Part shown: positions 44,401 to 52,059 of the stretch, piece by piece
Layout of the letters: every line of letters starts with the position of its first letter
Numbering within the stretch: the first letter of the stretch is position 1
Made by a program: the position numbers and the translations under genes
Assembly (NCBI RefSeq): GCF_025145645.1
Contig: NZ_CP102252.1
Location: 1,736,001 to 1,800,000 of the forward strand
Direction of reading: 5' to 3'
Length of the DNA: 64,000 bases
Origin: Alistipes senegalensis JC50
GTDB lineage: Bacteria; Bacteroidota; Bacteroidia; Bacteroidales; Rikenellaceae
The notes under the pieces: model-generated
What the model saw: the letters and a program-made list of their open reading frames with translations, nothing else
Told to the model about the DNA's origin: nothing
Databases searched by the model: none

Positions 44401-44665
44401 CTACACCAAATTCTCGGATGCCTTCCTCGAAAAGGGCGACTACCTGCGTTTGAAGAATATCACCCTGGGCTATACGCTGCCCAAGCACATCGCCCGCCAT
44501 ATCGGTCTGACGAACGGTTCGCTGCGCGTCTATGTCAGCATCGACAACGTTGCGACGATCACCGGTTATTCGGGCATCGACCCCGAGGTGGGCAACTACG
44601 GTCTCGATGCCGGCATCTATCCGTCGTCGCGTTTCTTCAACTTCGGTGTAAACCTCAACTTCTAA
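41477..44665 (+). CDS. susC: SusC/RagA-family TonB-dependent outer-membrane transporter
   Basis: 1062 residues with a long signal ending in LPAQAQD. Residues about 35-115 form the carboxypeptidase-regulatory-like domain (VTVSGRLTDTGQNPLIGASV), followed by the plug with DVTLEEDAMMIGEVVAIGYGSQRKEDL and PGVTILQSGGDP. The rest is a TonB-dependent barrel ending in SSRFFNFGVNLNF with a terminal Phe. It imports oligosaccharides or other ligands with its SusD partner, which lies 12 bp downstream. No anti-sigma-interaction (STN) domain is present, so signalling by this receptor is unlikely. Confidence 0.95.
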   Translation: MEMNLTFTGKRRRIVRFLLMSLLSCMLILPAQAQDRVTVSGRLTDTGQNPLIGASVIERGTTNGVTTDVDGRYQISVAKNATLDFSFVGYKTQSVAVANRTQIDVTLEEDAMMIGEVVAIGYGSQRKEDLSMAVTTVKVDEGARSRAADLGTLLQGRMPGVTILQSGGDPMRKASFSIRGRGSKGNDDDPTSGDGVLVVVDGVPNAPYSVEDVETVTVLKDAASAAIYGASVGSSGVILITTRKAEAGKMRVNVNAAIGVQKAMNLPNMLNARQYCDVWAKAVGNSVNGSLPNLANPEVYAGADVTRTDWLDEIFRTGMTQHYGISLSGGTEKISSILSVTYDKKEGTIMNTWSESLGAKLHTDLRPTKWLKVSEHVSFEYLDGQGKVNRSHTGPILGAMWFPSSASVYDRDAEGNIIYDDKGKPKYGGIASSADMAAGVTGPNVVNPVAQLETMHSRAPEMRFFSTTSFEVKPVRGLTLKSDFTADLDVLETDAFQPVIDVPGGSTTTLREQEHTRTFHYLWETTATYAEVFGKHHISAMAGFTTDYKKLRLYDFRTQNYPSDTWDKYQNLWQNGSWYRDPTENYYEYAMVSFLARLGYSFDDRYFLTASIRRDASSKLPSSKNYDWFPAVSGAWKLSSEKFFANSSLAGVFDLIKIRAGWGMVGNVDLYPNTSSVDVPLSIYPDGSLIGGNTVYGSYYDTIANPGATWETTVQTSAGIDLTLLKNTLDISVDYYDKETRDLVDYVPTPPQMGVTTSPMGNMGRVTNKGWEFSVAYRNTAAQGKLNYSVWGNFSTNKSNVEEYGSQPLVRHENPNINSQSILYSGVGHPWYSYYIYRTDGIFRSQEEIDRYVSKNAETGEVMQVQPNAKVGDLKFIDTNGDGVITDADKVLTGCYTPKQTFSFGASLDWKGFDFSFMFQGVAGNYIYNGTKQMGMNGHGGDFGNLIEDVFDTWDFNPSGSKYPRLGLAEDNNGNYTKFSDAFLEKGDYLRLKNITLGYTLPKHIARHIGLTNGSLRVYVSIDNVATITGYSGIDPEVGNYGLDAGIYPSSRFFNFGVNLNF

Positions 44666-44677
44666 ACTTTAAGGACC

Positions 44678-46312
44678 ATGAAAAAAATCATATTCAGCAT
44701 TTGCCTGGTCGTCGGCGTTCTCGCCATGTCGGGGTGTGCCGATTTCCTCGAGCGGGAATCCTACGGTAAAGACGAGACCTGGAAGACGCAGGAGGACGTT
44801 ATGCAGGCCATATACGGGCTCTACCATTTCGTCTCGCCCTATTGGAGCGAGGAGATCTGCGGCCGCGGCCACATGTGGCTGGAGTGTGCCAGCGACAACA
44901 TTCTGATCGGCCGCGACCGTGCGTCGGTGGATGAAATCCGCGAATTCCGCATGTCCCCTTCGAACAGCAACGACGTGTCGCGCGTCTGGGAGGTGATGTA
45001 CCAGAACGTGGCCAAGGCCAACAACATCATCAAACTCGTCCCCGACATGAACCTCGACGGGTCGTTCAAGAACCAGGCGTTGGGAACGGCGCTCTTCTTC
45101 CGCGGATTCTCGATGCTGTGGATGGTGCCCTACTACGGCGACGACACCAACGGCGGCATTCCGATCATCACGGACAAGACGCCGACCGCCGAAATCGACT
45201 CTCCGCGTCCGTCGCACGTGCTTCAGAACTACGACCAGATCATCGAGGATTTCCGCGCGGCCGGCGAGATCCTGCCTTACTATTCGCAACTTCCGGCAGA
45301 TCAGATCGGTCTTCCGCACAAGGCTGCGGCCTGGGCCTATGCCGCCCGTGCGGCGCTTTACGCCTCGATGTACGATGCGAAGTACTACGATGTCGTGATC
45401 GAGATGTGCGACAAGGTGATGAACATGACCGGGGCCGACAAGCGGTCGCTTTACGTCGATTCGTCGGACAAGTCCAAGTCGTTCGCCAACCTCTGGCGCA
45501 AGGAGCAGAACCACTCTTCGGAGTACATCTTCTCCCTGGAGGGCAGCAATACCAACGGCGCCCGTTATCACGGCGTATCGTTCGTCAATGCCGGCTGGGG
45601 CCTTTACAATACGTGGGGTTATTATACGCCGAGTCTGGAGCTTTACAAAGCCTTCGAGGAGGGCGATACGCGCCGCGATGCGACGATCCTCTCGCCGGGC
45701 CAGCACATTCAGTTCATGGGACAGGATATTCTTTTCGCCGGCTATTCGCCCGACGGTTCCGTCTCGTCGATATCCAGCAGAACCACGGCTCACATCTCTG
45801 CGGGAATGGTCCTGCGCAAGTTCATGTCTCCGTGGGAGACGGGCAGTTACAGCGAGGTTTCCAACCTGCGCGACAAGCTCTGGAATTCGCTCAACTGCTG
45901 CCTGATGCGTTATGCCGACGTGATGCTGATGAAGGCCGAGGCGCTGATCTGGACCAAGGGCGAAGGCGACGGCGAGGCCAAGGAGCTGCTCAACGACATC
46001 CGCGAGCGTGCCGGTCTGCCCCGCAACAGCCAGGCCACCAAGGCCCAGTTGCAGAACGAGCGCCGCTGTGAACTCGCTTTCGAATTCCAGCCCAGCCGTT
46101 TCGTGGACGTGATCCGCTGGGGGCTGGCTCCGACGCTGCTTACGACGCCGCTGCACAGTGTCATTTCGAAGGGGCAGGACGGTCAGATCGTCACCGAAGA
46201 GGTCGAAGTCTATCCGGCCCGGACGTACAATCCCACCTACAACAAGGTGTTCCCCATTCCGGAGCGGGCATTCACCGGTACGGAGAACCTGACACAGAAC
46301 AAAGGGTATTAA
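44678..46312 (+). CDS. susD: SusD/RagB-family surface ligand-binding lipoprotein
   Basis: 544 residues with lipobox VLAMSGC (Cys20), followed by ADFLE, as is usual in SusD. The TPR-like helical core is visible in EDVMQAIYGLYHFV, VWEVMYQNVAKANNIIKLVP, ALFFRGFSMLWMVPYYGD and HKAAAWAYAARAALYASMYD; the C-terminal part has the SusD block MRYADVMLMKAEALIW and QNERRCELAFEFQPSRFVDVIRWG. It caps the SusC transporter and captures ligand at the surface. The ligand is unknown; the EEP enzyme downstream suggests a phosphate-containing one. Confidence 0.95.
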   Translation: MKKIIFSICLVVGVLAMSGCADFLERESYGKDETWKTQEDVMQAIYGLYHFVSPYWSEEICGRGHMWLECASDNILIGRDRASVDEIREFRMSPSNSNDVSRVWEVMYQNVAKANNIIKLVPDMNLDGSFKNQALGTALFFRGFSMLWMVPYYGDDTNGGIPIITDKTPTAEIDSPRPSHVLQNYDQIIEDFRAAGEILPYYSQLPADQIGLPHKAAAWAYAARAALYASMYDAKYYDVVIEMCDKVMNMTGADKRSLYVDSSDKSKSFANLWRKEQNHSSEYIFSLEGSNTNGARYHGVSFVNAGWGLYNTWGYYTPSLELYKAFEEGDTRRDATILSPGQHIQFMGQDILFAGYSPDGSVSSISSRTTAHISAGMVLRKFMSPWETGSYSEVSNLRDKLWNSLNCCLMRYADVMLMKAEALIWTKGEGDGEAKELLNDIRERAGLPRNSQATKAQLQNERRCELAFEFQPSRFVDVIRWGLAPTLLTTPLHSVISKGQDGQIVTEEVEVYPARTYNPTYNKVFPIPERAFTGTENLTQNKGY

Positions 46313-46336
46313 CCGACGCAAATTCGATATAAGCAT

Positions 46337-47164
46337 ATGAAAATTTATAGATATATATTGGGAGCGCTCCTGCTGTCGGGGCTGGCTCTCCCGCTGACGA
46401 ATGTACGGGCGCAGGATGTTCAGCTCAAATGCCTGGAGTGGAATGTCAAGGCCCTGGAGTTCTACAACAACAGCAACGTGAGCAAGGACATCAGCCGCTT
46501 CGTTACCCTGATTCGGGAACAGCAGGCGGAAATCATCTTCTTCAACGAGTTCGAGACCCTCTCCGGTGCGATGTTCCTCAAGGAGAAGGCGAACGAGTTC
46601 GCCAAAGAGCTCGGGATGTACTCGTTCTTCATCCACTCCTACAATAAGAGAGGCAACGACGGCTACTACGGCAATGTGATTCTGTCGAAATATCCGATCG
46701 TGAATACGGGCCGCGTGCTGCTCGGCATGTATGAGGGCGCCGACCAGCGTTCGGCGGGCTGGGCCGATGTGCTGGTTCCGACCGATTCGCATCCCGAGGG
46801 CGTGAAGGTGCGCATCGTCTGCACCCACCTCGATGCTTTCGGCGGCAACGTGACCTGCCTCGAACAGGCCAAGGAGGTGCTCGAGTATGCCATACAGCCG
46901 GCCGTGGACGAAGGCATTCCCGTACTGCTGGCGGGCGATATGAACTGCGGCGTTTCGTCCTCTGCGATTGCGGAATATGTGAAATCGGGAGACCGGCTCT
47001 GCAACAACGACGGGACTTACGAACGGAGCAGCAAACTCGATTATCTGATCGGCTTCCCGAAGCAGAAATGGACCTGCTCGGACTATCAGGTGGTCCGCTC
47101 CACCGAGGCGGACGCGCTTTCCGACCACAGCCCCATTACCGGCACGGCGGTGCTGAAAAATTAG
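46337..47164 (+). CDS. Exported endonuclease/exonuclease/phosphatase (EEP) family protein
   Basis: 275 residues with a signal peptide (cut near VRAQ). EEP blocks: LEWNVKALEF, IFFNEFET (metal Glu), YYGNVILSKYPI, VCTHLDAFGG, LAGDMNCG, LDYLIGF and LSDHSPITG. It is more sphingomyelinase/nuclease-like than the lipoprotein EEP at 33325, and the two differ in most positions outside the motifs. It lies 24 bp after susD, so it probably processes the ligand imported by this SusC/D pair, perhaps breaking a phosphodiester. Confidence 0.85.
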   Translation: MKIYRYILGALLLSGLALPLTNVRAQDVQLKCLEWNVKALEFYNNSNVSKDISRFVTLIREQQAEIIFFNEFETLSGAMFLKEKANEFAKELGMYSFFIHSYNKRGNDGYYGNVILSKYPIVNTGRVLLGMYEGADQRSAGWADVLVPTDSHPEGVKVRIVCTHLDAFGGNVTCLEQAKEVLEYAIQPAVDEGIPVLLAGDMNCGVSSSAIAEYVKSGDRLCNNDGTYERSSKLDYLIGFPKQKWTCSDYQVVRSTEADALSDHSPITGTAVLKN

Positions 47165-47192
47165 ATCTGTTGACTCGAAGTAAATCAAAGCG

Positions 47193-48035
47193 ATGAAAAA
47201 CATGAAAACATACATTTCGATTTTCCTGTCCTTTGCGATGGCGGCTCCGCTCCTTACGGGCTGCGACAACGGGCTGGACGAATATCCTTCGGACGCTCCG
47301 ATTCCGGCTCCGTCGGATAAGTTTACGACCGACGTGCAATTCGTCTCTTCGCTGAGCGACGCTTCGCTCGGAACGGGCTATGTCGATTACCTGAATGCGC
47401 TCGACGACAAAAATACGTGGATGACGATTATCGACCGCGTGGACGACGGCAATCAGGCTGCCGTTATGAAAGCCGCATGGGATACAGAGCGCTGGATGAC
47501 TTTCGCCTTTAACAAAATGGCCAATAAGAAGGCGGAGGGCAGTATGCTCTATTTGGGTCCCTGGGGGACGCTGAACACCTATATCACCGGTGCGACCGGG
47601 GTTCCTTCGGGCAGCGGCTGTTATGTGACCGAGGTGAAGACCCTGCTGGCCGGCGTTCGTTCCGACAAGGACGAAGACGGTGTGGTGACCGCTACGAAGG
47701 ACGTGTCGTTCGATGTCAGCTTCCTGACGGCGCGTTTCGAGACGGCGGATCAGATCGCGGCCTTCGGCGGCAGGAACGGCATACTGCGTTCGTGCTATGA
47801 CCGGACCATGTCGCTGCTGATGATCGGAACTGTCAGGAACGATCTTTTCGCACAGCTGGAGTCGGCCGCAAAGTCGGCTGCCGGAAGCTATGACTTCAAA
47901 GTCATCAATGTGGCCGCCGGATCGCAATATACGATCTTTATGTTGACGGAGGAGCGTTTCTGGGGCCTCAACGGCGTCGAAGCGAAGTCGTTGTCCAACG
48001 GCGTCTCGGCTTACGATATCAGCGTTATGTGGTAA
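47193..48035 (+). CDS. Hypothetical lipoprotein at the end of the SusC/D operon
   Basis: 280 residues; lipobox APLLTGC (Cys24) followed by DNGLDE, an acidic patch fitting surface export. No family was recognised. The mature part mixes short helices and strands (YVDYLNALDDKNTWMTIIDR, MLYLGPWGTLNTYI, KDVSFDVSFLTARFETADQI). Some blocks faintly resemble EEP-fold order but metal residues are not identifiable, so I do not assign that fold. It lies 28 bp after the EEP gene and before a very strong terminator, so it belongs to this operon, where a glycan- or ligand-binding SusE-like role is the simplest guess. Confidence 0.7.
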   Translation: MKNMKTYISIFLSFAMAAPLLTGCDNGLDEYPSDAPIPAPSDKFTTDVQFVSSLSDASLGTGYVDYLNALDDKNTWMTIIDRVDDGNQAAVMKAAWDTERWMTFAFNKMANKKAEGSMLYLGPWGTLNTYITGATGVPSGSGCYVTEVKTLLAGVRSDKDEDGVVTATKDVSFDVSFLTARFETADQIAAFGGRNGILRSCYDRTMSLLMIGTVRNDLFAQLESAAKSAAGSYDFKVINVAAGSQYTIFMLTEERFWGLNGVEAKSLSNGVSAYDISVMW

Positions 48036-48091
48036 TCGGCTTCGAGGGGCGCGGCCATTGTGCCCAGCCTCTCGGTTCCGGTGTTGGAATG

Positions 48092-48133
48092 AAAAAGAGG
48101 ATGTCTAACTTCAAGTTAGACATCCTCTTTTTG
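48092..48133 (+). terminator. Strong terminator of the SusC/D operon
   Basis: A perfect 20-bp inverted repeat (48092-48111 with 48113-48132) starting AAAAAGAGGATG and ending CATCCTCTTTTT. The T run on the plus strand serves the SusC/D operon; the A run makes it usable from the other side too. Confidence 0.9.
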
Positions 48134-48496
48134 TTTCGCCGGGCGCGGAACCGGCCCGGAAGCCCGATGACCCGGCATCGCCCTCTAAATCCCGCCTCTT
48201 GGGCGGGCGGTGGCGCAGTATAGGGGCAGAGCCTCACCGGCTTTCCGTTGCCCCCTAAACCCGTCTTTTAGGCGGAGCGTGGAACTGGCTCGGAAGCCCG
48301 ATGACCCGGCATCGCCCTCTGAATCCCGCCTCTTGGGCGGGTGGTGGCGCAGTATAGGGTCAGAGCCTCACTGGCTTTCCGTTGCCCCCTAAAACCCGCC
48401 TCTTAGGCGGGCTCTTAGGCGGGCGGGGCGCAGTATAGGGTCGGAGCCTTACCGATTCTCCGTTGCCCCCCCCCTAAATCCGGCTTCTTAAGCCGG
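48134..48496. repeat. Intergenic repeat array with GC-rich hairpins
   Basis: No gene is supported here. A unit of 134 bp is present nearly twice: GGAAGCCCGATGACCCGGCA starts at 48158 and 48292, and GCGCAGTATAGGG at 48213 and 48347. A third partial copy starts with GCGCAGTATAGGG at 48428 and ends in GTTGCCCCC. Between copies are hairpins of the type CCCGCCTCTTGGGCGGG. The array ends with a run of nine C (48466-48474) and the hairpin CCGGCTTCTTAAGCCGG (48480-48496) directly beyond the stop of the M13 peptidase gene. Confidence 0.8.
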
Positions 48497-50605
48497 TTAC
48501 CAGATGATTACTCGTTCTTCCTCGGGCATGAACATCGCGCCGTCGGTGATCGAGAATGCGTCGTAGAAGTCTTGCAGGTTGCGCAGCGAGGCGTTCACGC
48601 GCCATTTGCCCAGCGAGTGTACGTCGAGCTTCGTCAGACGGGCGATCTCCTCGTCACGGATGTTCTGGGCCCACAGCGTGGCATACCCCAGATAGAACCG
48701 TTGTTCGGGGGTGAATCCGTCGATCGGGGCGGGTTCCTCCTTGCCTTCGAGCGAGTTGCGGTAAGCCGTGTGAGCTACGCGCAGACCGCCCTGATCGGCG
48801 ATGTTCTCGCCCAGACAGAGGGCGCCGTTGGCGAAAACCGCAGGTTGGTCACCCTTGGCCGGAAGCACTTCGATCGCGTCGAATTGCTTGACCAGAATCT
48901 CCGTCTTGGCCTTGAATGCGGCGGCATCGGCATCGGTCCACCAGTTGTTCATGTTGCCGTCCTTGTCGAAATTGCGGCCCTGATCGTCGAATCCGTGGGT
49001 CATCTCGTGGCCGATCACCACGCCGATGGCTCCGTAGTTCACGGCATCGTCGGCATCGGGATTGTAGAACGGCGGTTGCAGAATGGCGGCCGGGAAGCAG
49101 ATTTCGTTGGTCGTGGGGCTGTAATAGGCGTTGACCGTCTGCGGGGTCATGTGCCATTCGTCCTTGTCCACGGGTTTGCCCAGCTCGGCGATGTTGTCGG
49201 CTGTGTACCACTTGTTGGCCTCGACGATGTTCTCCCAGTAGCTCTTCGAGGGGTCGATCGCAAGCGTCGTGTAATCCTTCCACTTGTCGGGGTAGCCGAT
49301 CTTCACGGTGAAGGCCGCGAGTTTCTCCTGCGCCTTGGCCTTCGTGGCGTCGGACATCCAGTCGAGCCCGGCGATGTGCTGCGAAAGCGCCGTTTGCAGA
49401 TTCCTGACCATCTCCAGCATGCGGGCCTTGTCCTTTTCGGGGAAGTACTTGGCCACGTACATCTCGCCGACGGCTTCGCCGAGGGTGCTGTTGGGCACCG
49501 ACATCGCACGCTTCCAGCGGGGTTTCTGCTCCTGCTTGCCCGACATGGCGCGTCCGTAGAAGTCGAACGAGGCGTCGATGAAGTCGTCGCTCAGGTAGCC
49601 GGCTGCCGCGTCGATGTACTGGGCGGCCAGGTAGTAGCGGATGTCGTCCAGCGGGGCGTTCTTCATCAGTTCGTTGGCGTTGGCCAGCGCCGAAGGGGTC
49701 GTCACGATGATCCGTTCGAAATCGCCGATGCCCATCGTCTTGTAGTACTTGGCCCAGTCGATGGCGTCGTAAGTCTTTTCGAAATCGGCCTTGGACGTGG
49801 GGTTGTACATGGCGGGGATGTTGCGCAGTTCGACGCTCGACCAGTTCTTCTCGGCGAGCTTCGTCTCGACCGACATCACGCCGGCGACGGCCTTCTCGAT
49901 GTCGGCCTCCGGAACGCCTGCCAGCCGGAAGATCTTGTCCAGATACTCCTTGTAGGCGGTGCGGATCGACTCGTTTTCGGCGTCGAGGTAGTAGTCGCGG
50001 TCACCCATCATCAGCTCGGGCTGCGAAGCGTAGAGGGCGTTGATGTCGCTGTTCATCAGGTCGGACTGCACGCCTATGCCGAAGAACGGATTGGCGATCG
50101 AGGTGTGGAGCCTGGCGATGGCGGCGGTCAGCTGCGAGCGGTCGCCGATGGCAAGAATCTCTTCCACGGCGGCCTTGATCGGCGCGGCGCCTTCGGCGTT
50201 CAGACGCACCGAGTCGAGGCCCATCTTGTAGAGGTCGGAGATCTTCTGCTCGACGGTGCCCGGGGCGGCCGTCGTCTTGGCCATCTCGGCGAAGAGCTCG
50301 TTGATGCGCGTCTCGTTGTTGTCGCGCAGGATGTCGAACGATCCGTAGCGCGCGTATTCGGGTTTCAGGGGGGTGTTTTTCTGCCAGCCGCCCGTGGCGT
50401 ACTCGTAGAAATCGGCGTTGGGGGCTATCGAAAGGTCGAAGTTGGCCATGTCGATCGCCGGGGTCTTGGGGGTATTCTGGCAGGCTGTCATACAGGCTAT
50501 CGTTGCTGCGAAAAGAACGTTTTCGATAAGCCGAGAGCAGTGCCGCGCTTGCGCAGGCAATGCCGAGGCGAGAAAAGGTGCGTGAAAACGAATGATTTTT
50601 TTCAT
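48497..50605 (-). CDS. M13 family zinc metallopeptidase (neprilysin/PepO-like), lipoprotein
   Basis: 702 residues from ATG 50605. The zinc site HExxH is in VVIGHEMTHGFDDQG, and the third ligand in ENIADQGGLRVA; both are typical of M13 endopeptidases of about 650-700 residues. The signal region is unusual: after MKKII comes about 25 residues (RFHAPFLASALPAQARH...) before a normal lipoprotein end LFAATIACMTACQ (Cys42). This stretch is encoded by a 73-bp segment bounded by the inverted repeat CGTTTTC/GAAAACG (50518-50590) that looks inserted in frame. Mature protein is probably periplasmic or surface-bound and cuts small peptides. It follows pgk by 82 bp. Confidence 0.9.
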   Translation of the reverse strand: MKKIIRFHAPFLASALPAQARHCSRLIENVLFAATIACMTACQNTPKTPAIDMANFDLSIAPNADFYEYATGGWQKNTPLKPEYARYGSFDILRDNNETRINELFAEMAKTTAAPGTVEQKISDLYKMGLDSVRLNAEGAAPIKAAVEEILAIGDRSQLTAAIARLHTSIANPFFGIGVQSDLMNSDINALYASQPELMMGDRDYYLDAENESIRTAYKEYLDKIFRLAGVPEADIEKAVAGVMSVETKLAEKNWSSVELRNIPAMYNPTSKADFEKTYDAIDWAKYYKTMGIGDFERIIVTTPSALANANELMKNAPLDDIRYYLAAQYIDAAAGYLSDDFIDASFDFYGRAMSGKQEQKPRWKRAMSVPNSTLGEAVGEMYVAKYFPEKDKARMLEMVRNLQTALSQHIAGLDWMSDATKAKAQEKLAAFTVKIGYPDKWKDYTTLAIDPSKSYWENIVEANKWYTADNIAELGKPVDKDEWHMTPQTVNAYYSPTTNEICFPAAILQPPFYNPDADDAVNYGAIGVVIGHEMTHGFDDQGRNFDKDGNMNNWWTDADAAAFKAKTEILVKQFDAIEVLPAKGDQPAVFANGALCLGENIADQGGLRVAHTAYRNSLEGKEEPAPIDGFTPEQRFYLGYATLWAQNIRDEEIARLTKLDVHSLGKWRVNASLRNLQDFYDAFSITDGAMFMPEEERVIIW
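50518..50590. repeat. Putative 73-bp inserted repeat inside the M13 signal-peptide region
   Basis: Bounded by inverted CGTTTTC (50518-50524) and GAAAACG (50584-50590), with internal GC-rich dyads (GCCGCGCTTGCGC, GCCGAGGCG). Without it the N-terminus would read as a normal short lipoprotein signal. Confidence 0.4.
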
Positions 50606-50623
50606 ATTGTTCGGGTTTTTAAG

Positions 50624-50660
50624 GAACGGGGACCTCCGGACAAACCGGAAGCCCCCGTTC
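50624..50660 (-). other. Stable stem-loop between pgk and the M13 gene
   Basis: Inverted repeat GAACGGGG...CCTCCGG / CCGGAAGCCCCCGTTC (50624-50639 with 50645-50660), loop ACAAA. No T run follows on the minus strand, so it may be a processing or attenuation hairpin rather than a full terminator. Confidence 0.5.
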
Positions 50661-50687
50661 GGATCGTTGTTTCGCGGGATGTCCGGT

Positions 50688-51950
50688 CTATTCGCGGATA
50701 GCCGCAACGCCGGGGAGGTCGCCGAACTCGATGTATTCGAGCAGCGCGCCGCCGCCCGTCGAGATGTACGATACCTGGTCGGCCAGACCGAACTTGTTGA
50801 TGCAGGCCACCGAGTCGCCGCCGCCGATGAGCGAGTAGGCGCCCTTCTTGGTGGCCTCGGCGATGGCCAGCGCCACCTCTTTCGAGCCGGTTGCGAACTT
50901 GTCGATTTCGAACACGCCCACGGGACCGTTCCAGAGGATGGTCTTGCAGCTCAGGATGTGGTCGCGGAAGAGCTTCTTGCCCTTCGAACCGATGTCCAGA
51001 CCCTCCCAGCCGTCGGGAATGTCGTTGGCCGGGGCCTCCTTGGTGTTGGCATCCTCCGAGAATGCGTCGGCGACCAGCGCGTCGGGCGACATCACCAGTT
51101 CGACGCCCTTCTTCTTGGCCAGTTCGAGGATTTCGAGCGCTACGGGGAACATGTCGGGCTCGCAGATCGAGTCGCCGACCTTGCCGCCCTGTGCGGCTGC
51201 GAAGGTGTAGGTCATGCCGCCGCCGATGACGATCGAATCGACCTTCTCGATCAGGGCCTTGATGACGCCGATCTTCGACGACACCTTCGAACCGCCGATG
51301 ATGGCGCAGAACGGATGCGCCGGAGCCTCCATCAGCGAGGAGATGGCCTTCACCTCCTTCTCCATCAGGTAGCCGAACATCTTGTCGTTGGGGAACTTCT
51401 TGGCGATCAGGTAGGTCGAGGCGTGCTTGCGGTGGGCCGTGCCGAATGCGTCGTTGATGTAGCAGTCGGCGTACGAAGCGAGCTTCTGGACGAACTCCTT
51501 CTGCGGACCCTCTTTCAGGGCCTTCTTGGCGGCGTCCTTCTCCTCCTTGGTGGCGTCCTCGGCCAGGCCGCGGGGCTTGCCCTCCTCCTCGGCGTAGAAA
51601 CGCAGGTTTTCCAGCAGCATGACCTGTCCGGGCTTGAGGGCCTTGGCCATTTCGGCGGCCTTCTCGCCGATGCAGTCGCCGGCGAACTCGACCTTCACGC
51701 CGAGGTTCTTCTCGACGGCGGGAACGATCTGTTCGAGCGAATATTTGGGATCGGGATTCTTCTTGGGGCGTCCCATGTGCGACATCAGGATCACCGAGCC
51801 GCCGCCGGCGAGCACCTTCTTGACGGTGGGCATGGCGGCGCGGATGCGCGTGTCGTCGGTCACTTCGCCCTTCTCGTTGAGGGGCACGTTGAAATCCACG
51901 CGGATGATCGCGCGTTTGCCTTTGAAATCGTAGTTGTCGATCGAGATCAT
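50688..51950 (-). CDS. pgk: Phosphoglycerate kinase
   Basis: 420 residues, the usual size plus a lysine/glutamate-rich loop near residues 140-160. Substrate and nucleotide motifs are intact: IRVDFNVPLNEKGEV (16-30), LMSHMGRPK (55-63), GGSKVSSKIGVI, ILWNGPVGVFE and GGGDSVACINKFG. It transfers phosphate from 1,3-bisphosphoglycerate to ADP in glycolysis, in the cytoplasm. No other glycolytic genes are adjacent. Confidence 0.97.
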   Translation of the reverse strand: MISIDNYDFKGKRAIIRVDFNVPLNEKGEVTDDTRIRAAMPTVKKVLAGGGSVILMSHMGRPKKNPDPKYSLEQIVPAVEKNLGVKVEFAGDCIGEKAAEMAKALKPGQVMLLENLRFYAEEEGKPRGLAEDATKEEKDAAKKALKEGPQKEFVQKLASYADCYINDAFGTAHRKHASTYLIAKKFPNDKMFGYLMEKEVKAISSLMEAPAHPFCAIIGGSKVSSKIGVIKALIEKVDSIVIGGGMTYTFAAAQGGKVGDSICEPDMFPVALEILELAKKKGVELVMSPDALVADAFSEDANTKEAPANDIPDGWEGLDIGSKGKKLFRDHILSCKTILWNGPVGVFEIDKFATGSKEVALAIAEATKKGAYSLIGGGDSVACINKFGLADQVSYISTGGGALLEYIEFGDLPGVAAIRE

Positions 51951-52008
51951 AGCTGTTTGATTTTTAAGTATTTTGTTGAAATGATTTTCGGTAAGTCCTA
52001 ATTCGGGA

Positions 52009-52016
52009 CAAATTTA
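52009..52016 (-). promoter_or_regulatory. pgk -7 promoter element
   Basis: On the minus strand TAAATTTG fits TAnnTTTG, 58 bp before the pgk ATG. The -33 box is unclear. Confidence 0.45.
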
Positions 52017-52059
52017 TGAAAATTTTCAGTAAATCTGTTATTTCGCTAACGGAAAAAAC

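Noticed and set aside
47193..48035. Third EEP-fold enzyme
   Set aside because: The order of some blocks is suggestive but the metal-binding Glu, GDFN-type and SDH motifs are not present.
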